Assembly (NCBI GenBank): GCA_011391545.1
Contig: JAABQI010000022.1
Coordinates: 1 to 36,255, forward strand
Reading direction: 5' to 3'
DNA from: Rhodoferax sp.
Lineage (GTDB): Bacteria; Pseudomonadota; Gammaproteobacteria; Burkholderiales; Burkholderiaceae_C
DNA: 36,255 nt
A program made the position numbers and the translations under genes. This document shows, one piece after another, positions 15,795 to 24,163 of this stretch (positions are counted from its first letter, which is position 1; each line of letters begins with the position of its first letter). The notes below the pieces were generated by a model. That model had not been told where the DNA came from and did not search any database. It saw only the letters and a list, made by a program, of their open reading frames with translations.

Positions 15795-15831
15795 AAGAAA
15801 ACAGGCCCGAACCGGTGAGGGTTCGGGCCTG
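15795..15831 (-). terminator. Strong minus-strand terminator at the 5' end of the hydrolase remnant
   Basis: CAGGCCCGAACC (15802-15813) pairs perfectly with GGTTCGGGCCTG (15820-15831), loop of six. On the minus strand it is followed by TTTTCTT. It points toward the hydrolase gene, yet no minus-strand gene lies directly upstream; that space is now occupied by a plus-strand lipoprotein gene. It may have served a gene since lost. Confidence 0.8.
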
Positions 15832-16033
15832 AGAGGGTGGAATGCGCAATCACAGCGCGCGGGTCGCCGGGCATGAAGGCAAAGGCGTGACAGACAAGTC
15901 TTGAATGGACGGTGATCTCGGGCTGACGTGGTGCGCCGCTTGCGACGATGGCCGGGATCTGCATCCCCGACTTTTCAGGCGCTGTGTTGATAATCGTCAA
16001 CGCGTGGCGCCCGCGCGATAGCAACATGGCACC

Positions 16034-17437
16034 ATGCGTAGCTTCATCAATCGCCTGTGTGCGCTGGCTGTGTTCGTATCCTTTCTGCTCGCCGGTTGCG
16101 GTGGTGGAGGCGGTGACAGCACAGAACCCGCGCCCGAACCGCCACCCACGATCGTCCTGACCGGTCGTGCATTGGATGCCGAGAGCATCGCGCTGTCGTG
16201 GGAGGTGGATGACCTGTACTTCAACCAGGCCTATGCTGTCACGGTTGACGGCAGCCCTTATGCCTACACCACTCAGAAGGGCTACTACTTCAGCGCACTG
16301 CCAAATCGCCGCTATTGCTTCACCGTGGTGGTGGGCAGTCTGGCGCCACCGCTCGGCACCTTTTTCGCGGCGGGGCCAACCAGCAATGAGGTGTGCATAA
16401 CGACCCCATCGCTGCCGGTGGCCGAACCCGGCTGGAACACGGTCGATGCCGGTCTTGGATACGGGCAATATCCCTCCATGGCGCGCCGCAACCCGGTCAT
16501 TCCGGGCCTTGTTGCCTGCAATGCCGAGTCCCTGTGGCTCGGCCCATCTTTTTCGATCTTTAAGGTTTTTGGCGGAGGCATCGTGTTGCCACCATTCACC
16601 GCCGAAGGGGAATCCTGCGCCGTGGCCGATCAGCGTCAGCTGTTCGGCGAGGTGCATGCGCTGACTCGCAGCAATGCGATATTGTCCTACCGGCGGGCAA
16701 GTGTGTTCAGCGGCAGTTGGGCCTTTACCAATGACTGGACGATCACGACCGACGCCGACTGGTCTTGGCCCGTGGCGATGGCACTGGACGTGAACAGCAG
16801 GCCGCAGGTGCTGTATGGCAGCAATGGCAAGACCTACTGGTCGCAACTGGACGCGCAAGGCCAATGGACTGTTCCCGAACTGGTGGGTAACGGCACCGTC
16901 AGCTGGCGATCGCTGGCGGTGGCCGCTGACGGTGCGGTGTTTGCGATGGTCAGCGAAGGGACCGAGGTGCATGTGCTCAAGCGGAATGCGCCAGCGGCCT
17001 GGCTCACCGTCTTCTCGGCCAGCGATGCGCAGGCAGTCCAGTACCTGCGCGGCAATGGATCGATCGTGGCGCCAGCGAGCGGCGGTGTGCGGATGGCGTA
17101 CAGGAAGGCGGCCAGCGCGGTGGCGCTCCCCGGCATCGGCTACGTCGAGTGGCTGGGTGGCGCCGCGGCGTGGACCGAAACGCTTGTCGATGCAGGCACC
17201 TATGTGACGGCGCCGGCCGTGGCGGTCGACCTGACCGGTGCGCCGCTGATCGCCTATGGCGGCTCTGGAGACGATTTGCGGCTTGCGCGGCGTGTCGGCG
17301 GCAGCTGGCAGACAGTCTTCATCGACGCGCTTGGCGTTCTCGCAAGACAGAGCGACATCGAGGTCGACAGCGACGGCCTCATACATATCCTGTACAGCGA
17401 CGAGAATGGCCCGGCGAAACTTGCCACGGGCCAGTAG
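16034..17437 (+). CDS. Hypothetical secreted lipoprotein with repeat-rich C-terminal half
   Basis: A 467-residue protein I do not recognise. It begins with a lipoprotein signal peptide and lipobox LLAGC (acylated Cys22), followed by a Gly run and a Pro/Glu linker. Residues about 38-120 resemble a fibronectin type III-like domain (IALSWEVDDLYFNQAYAVTV, then PNRRYCFTVVV). The rest has recurring units such as PVAMALDVNSRPQVLYG, RSLAVAADGAVFAMV, APAVAVDLTGAPLIAYG and SDIEVDSDGLIHILYS, which suggest a beta-propeller. Likely surface- or periplasm-facing, perhaps for binding. A long antisense frame overlaps it but lacks such features. It is isolated between a hydrolase remnant and lpdA. Confidence 0.75.
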   Translation: MRSFINRLCALAVFVSFLLAGCGGGGGDSTEPAPEPPPTIVLTGRALDAESIALSWEVDDLYFNQAYAVTVDGSPYAYTTQKGYYFSALPNRRYCFTVVVGSLAPPLGTFFAAGPTSNEVCITTPSLPVAEPGWNTVDAGLGYGQYPSMARRNPVIPGLVACNAESLWLGPSFSIFKVFGGGIVLPPFTAEGESCAVADQRQLFGEVHALTRSNAILSYRRASVFSGSWAFTNDWTITTDADWSWPVAMALDVNSRPQVLYGSNGKTYWSQLDAQGQWTVPELVGNGTVSWRSLAVAADGAVFAMVSEGTEVHVLKRNAPAAWLTVFSASDAQAVQYLRGNGSIVAPASGGVRMAYRKAASAVALPGIGYVEWLGGAAAWTETLVDAGTYVTAPAVAVDLTGAPLIAYGGSGDDLRLARRVGGSWQTVFIDALGVLARQSDIEVDSDGLIHILYSDENGPAKLATGQ

Positions 17438-17562
17438 TGAAATCACGGTCGGACACCCCAACATTGGCCCATTCCGTTTCATCCGCTATCAGCCACCAGC
17501 CGGTAACGGTCAGCGCGCAGATCTTCACTCTTCAGGCCACTTCTGCCAACCAGCCAGACAGC

Positions 17563-17593
17563 AAAAAGCCCGGCCCTATGAGGGTCCGGGCTT
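17563..17593 (-). terminator. Terminator of the pyruvate dehydrogenase operon
   Basis: AAGCCCGG (17566-17573) pairs with CCGGGCTT (17586-17593), extended by two inner G-C pairs after a mismatch. The A run 17563-17567 gives the U tract on the minus strand. It lies 22 bases beyond the lpdA stop. Confidence 0.85.
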
Positions 17594-17615
17594 GACGCGG
17601 ACCATGCAGCGCGCG

Positions 17616-19463
17616 TTATTTCTTTGCGGGCGGCAAGTCAGTGCAACTGCCATGCGCCACTTCGGCGGCCATGCCGATGGATTCCCCGAGCGTGGGGTGC
17701 GGGTGGATGGTCTTGCCGATGTCGATGGCGTCGGCGCCCATCTCGATGGCCAGTGCAACCTCACCGATCATGTCACCCGCGTGAGTGCCAACCATGCCGC
17801 CGCCCAGAATCTTGCCGTGACCATGCGCTTCGGGGCTGTCATCAAACAGCAGTTTGGTGACGCCCTCGTCGCGACCGTTGGCAATGGCGCGGCCCGACGC
17901 GTTCCACGGGAACAGGCCTTTTTTGACCTTGATGCCTTGCGCCTTGGCCTGGTCTTCGGTGAGGCCGACCCAGGCCACTTCGGGGTCGGTATAGGCCACG
18001 CTGGGAATCACGCGGGCGTTGAAGGCGGCCGCCGCCAACTCCTTGTTGCCCTGCAATTCGCCGGCAATGACTTCAGCTGCCACATGCGCCTCGTGCACCG
18101 CCTTGTGCGCCAGCATGGGCTGACCGACGATGTCGCCAATGGCAAAAATGTGTGGCACATTGGTTCGCATCTGGATGTCAACGTTGATGAAGCCTCGGTC
18201 GGTGACAGCAACACCGGCCTTGTCGGCGGCAATCTTCTTTCCGTTGGGGGTGCGACCCACGGCCTGCAGCACCAGGTCGTACACCTGCGGCGCGGGAGCG
18301 GTACCGCCCTCCTCTGCTGATGCAAACGTCACCTCGATGCCCTCGGGCAAGGCGCGTGCGCCCACCGTCTTGGTCTTGAGCATGATGTTGTCAAAGCGTG
18401 GCGCATTCATCTTTTGCCAGATCTTGACCAGGTCGCGGTCAGCGCCCTGCATCAGGCCGTCGAGCATTTCGACCACGTCCAGGCGCGCGCCCAGGGTGCT
18501 GTACACGGTGCCCATTTCAAGGCCGATGATGCCGCCGCCCAGAATCAGCATGCGCTTGGGGACTTCTTTCAGAGCCAGGGCACCAGTGCTGTCCACCACG
18601 CGCGGGTCGTCGGGCATGAAGGGCAGGCGCACGGCCTGGCTGCCGGCGGCGATGATGCACTTCTTGAAGGCGATGGTTTGAGTCTTGCCGGTTTTCTCCT
18701 GCGAGGTACCGGTGGTCTCTTCGACCTGCACATGGTTGGCACCGACAAAAGCGCCGTAGCCGCGCACGATCGTGACTTTGCGCATCTTGGCCATGGCGGC
18801 CAGGCCACCGGTGAGCTTGCTGATGACCTTGTCTTTGTGGCCACGCAGGGTATCCACGTTGACCACCGGTTTGCCGAAGTCCACACCCAATGCGCCGAGG
18901 TGGCTCACCTCGTCGATGACGGCTGCCACATGGAGCAGCGCCTTGCTTGGGATGCAGCCCACGTTCAGGCAGACACCGCCCAGCGCAGCGTAGCGCTCAA
19001 CCAGGATGACCTTGAGGCCCAGGTCGGCGGCGCGGAACGCTGCGGAATAGCCGCCAGGACCGGCGCCAAGCACCAGCAGTTCGCAGTCCAGATCGGCACT
19101 GCCGGCAAAGCTGGCCGCCGTGGGTGCGTTGACGGGCGCGGCAGCGGGTGTTGCGGCTTGCGGTGTCGCAGGCGCAGCGGCGGCAGGCGCAGCTTCGGCC
19201 TGGGTTGCCGGGGCGGCGGCCGCGTCAGCGGATTCCAAAACCAGCAGCAGCGAGCCTTCCGAGACTTTGTCGCCCAAGGCAATTTTGAGTTCCTTGACCA
19301 CACCGGCGTGGCTGCAAGGGATTTCCATGGACGCCTTGTCAGACTCCACGGTGATCAGGCTTTGTTCGGCCTTGACCGTGTCGCCGGGCTTGACCAGCAG
19401 TTCGATTACGGTGACTTCGGCGAAGTCGCCAATGTCCGGGACTTTGATGTCGATGAGTGCCAT
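17616..19463 (-). CDS. lpdA: Dihydrolipoyl dehydrogenase (E3) with N-terminal lipoyl domain
   Basis: A 615-residue flavoprotein that reoxidises dihydrolipoamide with NAD+. An N-terminal lipoyl domain (1-80) carries K43 in [10 protein letters not shown], followed by an Ala/Pro-rich flexible linker (81-118). The E3 core has the FAD motif GAGPGG (133-138), the redox disulfide C165/C170 in [13 protein letters not shown], the NAD motif [12 protein letters not shown], and the C-terminal HPHPTLGE with the catalytic His/Glu. An E3 with its own lipoyl domain is known from PDH operons of betaproteobacteria and Neisseria. It is last in aceE-aceF-lpdA, and two hairpin repeats sit in the aceF-lpdA gap just upstream of its start. 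Confidence 0.96.
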   Translation of the reverse strand: MALIDIKVPDIGDFAEVTVIELLVKPGDTVKAEQSLITVESDKASMEIPCSHAGVVKELKIALGDKVSEGSLLLVLESADAAAAPATQAEAAPAAAAPATPQAATPAAAPVNAPTAASFAGSADLDCELLVLGAGPGGYSAAFRAADLGLKVILVERYAALGGVCLNVGCIPSKALLHVAAVIDEVSHLGALGVDFGKPVVNVDTLRGHKDKVISKLTGGLAAMAKMRKVTIVRGYGAFVGANHVQVEETTGTSQEKTGKTQTIAFKKCIIAAGSQAVRLPFMPDDPRVVDSTGALALKEVPKRMLILGGGIIGLEMGTVYSTLGARLDVVEMLDGLMQGADRDLVKIWQKMNAPRFDNIMLKTKTVGARALPEGIEVTFASAEEGGTAPAPQVYDLVLQAVGRTPNGKKIAADKAGVAVTDRGFINVDIQMRTNVPHIFAIGDIVGQPMLAHKAVHEAHVAAEVIAGELQGNKELAAAAFNARVIPSVAYTDPEVAWVGLTEDQAKAQGIKVKKGLFPWNASGRAIANGRDEGVTKLLFDDSPEAHGHGKILGGGMVGTHAGDMIGEVALAIEMGADAIDIGKTIHPHPTLGESIGMAAEVAHGSCTDLPPAKK

Positions 19464-19493
19464 GTTTGTCTCTTTCTAATTCGATTTAATCGG

Positions 19494-19538
19494 TTGGGGT
19501 CAGAGCACGTTTGCTTCGCGAAGTGGTCCAGCCCACAA
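19494..19538. repeat. REP-like hairpin repeat, copy 1
   Basis: A 45-base unit beginning TTGGGGTCAGAGCACG and ending GCCCACAA. It is nearly identical to copy 2, 59 bases away. Several changes in the right arm (CCAGCCC where copy 2 has CTGACCC) weaken its outer stem. It lies ~30 bases upstream of the lpdA start codon, within the operon mRNA. Confidence 0.85.
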
Positions 19539-19552
19539 CATCCGAAGAAGTG

Positions 19553-19597
19553 TTGGGGTCAGAGCACGTTTGCTTCGCAAAGTGGTCTGACCCACAA
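19553..19597. repeat. REP-like hairpin repeat, copy 2
   Basis: This 45-base unit folds almost end to end: GGGTCAGA pairs with TCTGACCC, CAC with GTG, and TTTGC with GCAAA around a TTC loop. It ends three bases from the aceF stop. GGGTCAGA-type palindromes of this kind are dispersed in many proteobacteria and are often linked to RAYT transposases; none is encoded here. Confidence 0.85.
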
Positions 19598-19599
19598 AG

Positions 19600-21267
19600 T
19601 TATAACAATACCCGGCGGAAATCGCCGAGGATCTGGCCCAGATAGACGTTGAAGCGCGCGGCAGCAGCGCCGTCGATCACGCGGTGATCCCAGGTGAGCG
19701 ACAGTGGCAACATCAGGCGTGGCTGGAAGACCTTGCCATCCCAAATGGGTTCGATGGTGGAGCGGCAGACGCCAAGAATCGCAACCTCGGGCGCATTGAT
19801 GATGGGTGTGAAATAACGCCCGCCAATGCCGCCCAGGCTGCTGATGGTGAAGCAGGCGCCCGACATTTCGGCCGGACTCAGCTTGCCGTCGCGCGCCTTT
19901 TTGGCCAGTTCACCCATCTCGGTGCTGATCTGGTAGATGCCTTTCTTGTCGGCATCCTTGATTACCGGCACCATCAGGCCGTTGGGCGTGTCGGCGGCAA
20001 AACCAATATGGAAATACTGCTTGTAAATCAGCGCATCGCCGTCGAGGCTGCTGTTGAACTCGGGGTATTTCTTGAGCGCGGCCACGCAGGCCTTGATCAG
20101 GAATGCGAGCATGGTGACCTTGACGCCGCTCTTCTCGTTTTCCTTGTTGGTGGAAACCCGGAACGCTTCAAGGTCTGTGATGTCGCAGTCGTCGTGGTTG
20201 GTGACGGCCGGAATCATGATGGCATTGCGCAGCAGGTTGGCGCCGCTGATCTTCTTGATGCGACTCATCTCCTTGCGCTCGATCGGACCGAACTTGGTGA
20301 AGTCCACCTTGGGCCATGGAATCAGGCCCAGGCCGGCACCATCGCCACCGGACGGGGCTGCGCTCTTGGCCTGCGCTGCTGCCGCCATCGTCTGCACGGC
20401 ACCGCTCATGACCGAGCGGGTGAAAGACTGCACATCGGCATCGGTGATGCGGCCCTTGAGGCCGGTGCCCTTGACCTCGCTCAAAGGCACGCCGAGTTCG
20501 CGGGCGAACTTGCGCACCGAGGGCGACGCATGGGGCAAGCCCAGCGCCGGGGTCGAGGTGGGAACGTGGGCCGGTGCTGCAACCACGCTTGCATCGGCAA
20601 CAGCTTGCGCGGGCGCCGCTGCAGCAGCTGCCGGCGCTGCCGGAGCAGGCGCAGACGCGGGTGCCGGCGCTGCGGCCGTGGTCACTGTCCCTTCCAGAAT
20701 GGCCAGCAGGTCGCCAATATTGACCTTGTCACCGAGCTTGACCTTGAGCTCCTTGAGGACACCCGCGGCGCTGCTCGGAATTTCCATCGAAGCTTTGTCC
20801 GACTCGACGGTGATCAGGCTTTGTTCAACCTTGATCGCATCGCCCACGTTCACCATGACCTCGATCACGGTCACGTCCTTGAAGTCGCCAATGTCGGGCA
20901 CAAGCACTTCCACCGGGCCACTCGCGACAGCAGGTGCAGGGGCAGGTGCAGTTTCAGGCGCGGCAACTGCTGCTGCAGGAGCAGCCGCTGACGCGGCCAC
21001 AGCTGCCGGGGCTGGTGCGGCTGCTTCGCCGGCCACTTCGAGCATCAGGATCAGCGAGCCTTGCTTCACCTTGTCGCCCAGGGCCAATTTCAGTTCCTTG
21101 ACCACGCCACTGTGGCTTGACGGGATTTCCATCGATGCCTTGTCCGACTCGACGGTGATCAGGCTTTGCTCGGCCCGGACAGTGTCGCCGGGTTTGACCA
21201 TCAATTCAATGACGGCTACTTCATCAAAGTCCCCGATGTCCGGGACTGTCACTTCTATGATTGCCAT
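19600..21267 (-). CDS. aceF: Dihydrolipoyllysine acetyltransferase (E2 of PDH)
   Basis: A 555-residue core subunit that transfers the acetyl group to CoA. Two lipoyl domains are present, with lipoyl lysines K43 and K158, both in [10 protein letters not shown], each followed by an Ala/Pro-rich linker. The subunit-binding domain lies at about 246-282 (HASPSVRKFARELGV, then GTGLKGRITDADV). The catalytic domain ends with DHRVIDGA, H528 being the acid-base residue. ATG 21267 is preferred because AAGGA stands 8 bases upstream; the ATG at 21276 would follow AAGG directly. It sits 27 bases after the aceE stop, so the two are cotranscribed. Confidence 0.96.
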   Translation of the reverse strand: MAIIEVTVPDIGDFDEVAVIELMVKPGDTVRAEQSLITVESDKASMEIPSSHSGVVKELKLALGDKVKQGSLILMLEVAGEAAAPAPAAVAASAAAPAAAVAAPETAPAPAPAVASGPVEVLVPDIGDFKDVTVIEVMVNVGDAIKVEQSLITVESDKASMEIPSSAAGVLKELKVKLGDKVNIGDLLAILEGTVTTAAAPAPASAPAPAAPAAAAAAPAQAVADASVVAAPAHVPTSTPALGLPHASPSVRKFARELGVPLSEVKGTGLKGRITDADVQSFTRSVMSGAVQTMAAAAQAKSAAPSGGDGAGLGLIPWPKVDFTKFGPIERKEMSRIKKISGANLLRNAIMIPAVTNHDDCDITDLEAFRVSTNKENEKSGVKVTMLAFLIKACVAALKKYPEFNSSLDGDALIYKQYFHIGFAADTPNGLMVPVIKDADKKGIYQISTEMGELAKKARDGKLSPAEMSGACFTISSLGGIGGRYFTPIINAPEVAILGVCRSTIEPIWDGKVFQPRLMLPLSLTWDHRVIDGAAAARFNVYLGQILGDFRRVLL

Positions 21268-21294
21268 GTTGTTCATCCTTATTTTGTAGTTGAC

Positions 21295-24006
21295 TCAGGC
21301 GTACAGAGGGTTCACTTTGTCGGTGTTGATGCCGTACTTGGCAATGGCCTCGGCCACTTTGGCGACCGGCACTTTGCCGTCTTCGCTCAGGGCCTTGAGG
21401 GCAGCCACAACGATGTAATGGCGGTTGATCTCGAAGTGTTCGCGCAGTTTGGACCTGAAGTCGCTGCGGCCAAAACCATCGGTGCCCAGCACTTTGTAAG
21501 TGCGGCCTTTCGGAATAAACGAGCGGATTTGCTCTGCATAGGCCTTCATGTAGTCGGTCGATGCCACCACCGGGCCGTCATGGCCGGCCAGTTGTTGCGC
21601 CACGAATGACACTTTGGCTTCAGCGGTCGGGTGCAGCAGGTTGTCGCGCTCGCAGGCCTGGCCGTCACGCGCCAGTTCGTTGAAGCTAGGGCAGCTCCAC
21701 ACGTCGGCGGTCACGCCCCAGTCCTGGGCCAGCAGTTTTTGGGCAAAGAAGCTTTCGCGCAGGATGGTGCCTGAACCCAGCAACTGCACGCGCGGACCGG
21801 TGGCGCCCTCGGCACCGGGTTTGCTCAGGTACATGCCCTTGATGATCTGCTCTTCAGTGCCGGGCGTGAGGCCGGGCATGGCGTAGTTTTCATTGAGCAG
21901 GGTGATGTAGTAATAGACGTTGTCCTGTTTTTCCACCATGCGCTTGAGGCCATGGTGCAGGATCACGCCCACTTCATGGGCAAAGGTCGGGTCGTAGGAG
22001 ACGCAATTCGGAATCGTGCCCGCCAGAATGTGGCTGTGGCCGTCTTCGTGCTGCAGGCCCTCGCCATTGAGCGTGGTGCGCCCGCTGGTGCCACCCAGCA
22101 AAAAGCCGCGCGCCTGCATGTCGCCTGCCGCCCAGGCCAGGTCGCCGATGCGCTGAAAACCAAACATCGAGTAGTACACGTAAAACGGCACCATGATGCG
22201 GTTGCTGGTCGAATAACTGGTGGCCGCAGCAATCCAGCTGGCCATGCCGCCGGCTTCGTTGATGCCTTCCTGCAGCACCTGGCCCTTGGCGTCTTCCTTG
22301 TAATACATCACCTGGTCCTTGTCGACCGGGGTGTATTGCTGGCCGTCAGGGTTGTAGATGCCGATCTGGCGGAACAGCCCTTCCATACCGAAGGTGCGGC
22401 CCTCATCGACCAAAATCGGCACCACGCGCGGGCCCAGCGCCTGGTCGCGCAGCAACTGCGTCAAAAAGCGCACATAGGCCTGCGTAGTGGAGATTTCGCG
22501 GCCTTCAGCGGTGGGCTCGATCACACTCTTGAACACGTCCAGTGCCGGCACGGTAAAGTGCTCATCGGCCTTGGTGCGGCGGTGCGGCAAATAGCCACCC
22601 AGTGCCTTGCGGCGCTCGTGCAGGTATTTCATCTCCGGCGTGTCGTCGGCCGGTTTGTAGAACGGAATGTCGGCAATCTGGCTGTCCGGGATCGGGATGT
22701 TGAAACGGTCGCGGAAAATCTTGATGTCTTCATCGGTGAGCTTCTTGGTCTGGTGCACGTTGTTCTTGCCCTCGCCGCTCTTGCCCATGCCAAAACCCTT
22801 GACGGTCTTGATCAGCAGCACCGTGGGCTGGCCCTTGTGGTTCACCGCCGCATGGTAGGCCGCATAGACCTTTTGCGGGTCATGACCGCCGCGGCGCAGG
22901 TTCCAGATGTCGTCGTCACTCATCTTGGCCACCATCTCAAGGGTCTTGGGATCACGGCCAAAGAAATGCTTGCGCACATAGGCGCCGTCGTTGGACTTGA
23001 AGGTCTGGTAATCGCCGTCGAGCGTGTCCATCATGACCTTGCGCAGGGCGCCGTCCTTGTCGCGCGCCAGCAGCGGATCCCAGTTGCTGCCCCACAGCAG
23101 CTTGATCACGTTCCAGCCGGCACCGCGAAAAGTGCCTTCCAGCTCCTGGATGATCTTGCCGTTGCCGCGCACCGGGCCGTCCAGACGCTGCAAATTGCAG
23201 TTGATGACAAACACCAGGTTGTCGAGTTTTTCGCGCGCTGCCAGTCCAATGGCGCCCAGGCTTTCCACTTCGTCCATTTCGCCGTCGCCGCAGAACACCC
23301 AGACCTTGCGGTTCTCGGTGTTGGCAATGCCACGGGCATGCAGGTATTTAAGGAAGCGTGCCTGGTAAATGGCCATCAGCGGGCCAAGGCCCATCGAAAC
23401 TGTGGGGAATTGCCAGAACTCGGGCATGAGCTTGGGGTGCGGGTAGCTTGACAGGCCCTTGCCGCCGGTTTCCTGGCGGAAATGCAGCAACTGTTCTTCG
23501 GTCAGGCGCCCTTCCATATAGGCGCGGGCATACACACCGGGCGCCACGTGCCCCTGGATATAGAGACAGTCGCCACCGTGATTTTCAGATTCTGCATGCC
23601 AGAAGTGATTGAAGCCGGCGCCAAACATGTGGGCCAGCGAAGCGAACGAGCCAATGTGGCCACCCAGATCACCACCGTCTTCAGGGTGGTGCCGGTTGGC
23701 CTTGACCACCATCGCCATGGCGTTCCAGCGCATGTAGGCGCGCAGGCGTTCCTCGATTTCGATGTTGCCGGGGCAACGCTCTTCTTGGTCGGTCTCAATG
23801 GTGTTGACGTAGCCCGTATTGGCTGAAAACGGCATGTCAATGCTGCTTTGACGGGCGTGCTCCAGCAGTTGCTCCAGCAAAAAGTGAGCGCGCTCAGGAC
23901 CTTCACTTTCGATGACGGCGCTTAAAGCATCCATCCACTCGCGCGTTTCCTGGGTATCGGCGTCCGGCGCGGAAATGCCTACTCGGCTCTCGGGTATAAC
24001 TGACAT
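21295..24006 (-). CDS. aceE: Pyruvate dehydrogenase E1, homodimeric type
   Basis: A 903-residue thiamine-diphosphate enzyme that decarboxylates pyruvate and acetylates the lipoyl groups of E2. The ThDP motif starts GDGEMDE (240-246) and ends INCNLQ near 268-273. Other family segments are HHPEDGGDLGGHIGS, GHVAPGVYARAYMEGRL, ETGGKGLSSYPHPKLMP and VEKQDNVYYYITLLNENYAMPG. The length fits the E. coli-like single-chain E1. A strong AGGAGA site lies 6 bases before ATG 24006. It is the first gene of the PDH operon, and its promoter must lie in the AT-rich gap shared with the divergent histidine kinase. Confidence 0.97.
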   Translation of the reverse strand: MSVIPESRVGISAPDADTQETREWMDALSAVIESEGPERAHFLLEQLLEHARQSSIDMPFSANTGYVNTIETDQEERCPGNIEIEERLRAYMRWNAMAMVVKANRHHPEDGGDLGGHIGSFASLAHMFGAGFNHFWHAESENHGGDCLYIQGHVAPGVYARAYMEGRLTEEQLLHFRQETGGKGLSSYPHPKLMPEFWQFPTVSMGLGPLMAIYQARFLKYLHARGIANTENRKVWVFCGDGEMDEVESLGAIGLAAREKLDNLVFVINCNLQRLDGPVRGNGKIIQELEGTFRGAGWNVIKLLWGSNWDPLLARDKDGALRKVMMDTLDGDYQTFKSNDGAYVRKHFFGRDPKTLEMVAKMSDDDIWNLRRGGHDPQKVYAAYHAAVNHKGQPTVLLIKTVKGFGMGKSGEGKNNVHQTKKLTDEDIKIFRDRFNIPIPDSQIADIPFYKPADDTPEMKYLHERRKALGGYLPHRRTKADEHFTVPALDVFKSVIEPTAEGREISTTQAYVRFLTQLLRDQALGPRVVPILVDEGRTFGMEGLFRQIGIYNPDGQQYTPVDKDQVMYYKEDAKGQVLQEGINEAGGMASWIAAATSYSTSNRIMVPFYVYYSMFGFQRIGDLAWAAGDMQARGFLLGGTSGRTTLNGEGLQHEDGHSHILAGTIPNCVSYDPTFAHEVGVILHHGLKRMVEKQDNVYYYITLLNENYAMPGLTPGTEEQIIKGMYLSKPGAEGATGPRVQLLGSGTILRESFFAQKLLAQDWGVTADVWSCPSFNELARDGQACERDNLLHPTAEAKVSFVAQQLAGHDGPVVASTDYMKAYAEQIRSFIPKGRTYKVLGTDGFGRSDFRSKLREHFEINRHYIVVAALKALSEDGKVPVAKVAEAIAKYGINTDKVNPLYA

Positions 24007-24163
24007 GCTTTGTCTCCTGTTTTGATTAGCCCAACAATGTTAGTGCAATTTGCCATTTTGGGGACGGATTAAATTTTAGAGGATTTTGTAATTTATTTCA
24101 AATAGCGCATAACGTTTTTATATTATGAAATATATTTAAAGTCTTAAACCCTACACTTTGCCC
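24007..24163. promoter_or_regulatory. AT-rich divergent promoter region, aceE / histidine kinase
   Basis: This 157-base gap is markedly AT-rich between 24060 and 24145 in an otherwise GC-rich region. It separates the PDH operon from the two-component genes and must drive both. ATTTCA and TGAAAT occur as inverted half-sites about 30 bases apart, but no operator can be named. Confidence 0.5.

Noticed and set aside
15795-15831. Hairpin read as a terminator of the cytochrome c or lipoprotein gene
   Set aside because: The U tract exists only on the minus strand, while both those genes are on the plus strand.
15731-17482. Long open frame on the minus strand (583 codons) covering the lipoprotein gene
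   Set aside because: It has no family features, is rich in Arg/His/Gln as typical for antisense frames of GC-rich genes, and the plus strand shows a lipobox and ordered domains.
21952-23451. 499-codon plus-strand frame inside aceE
   Set aside because: aceE is certain on the other strand and the frame has no recognisable domain.
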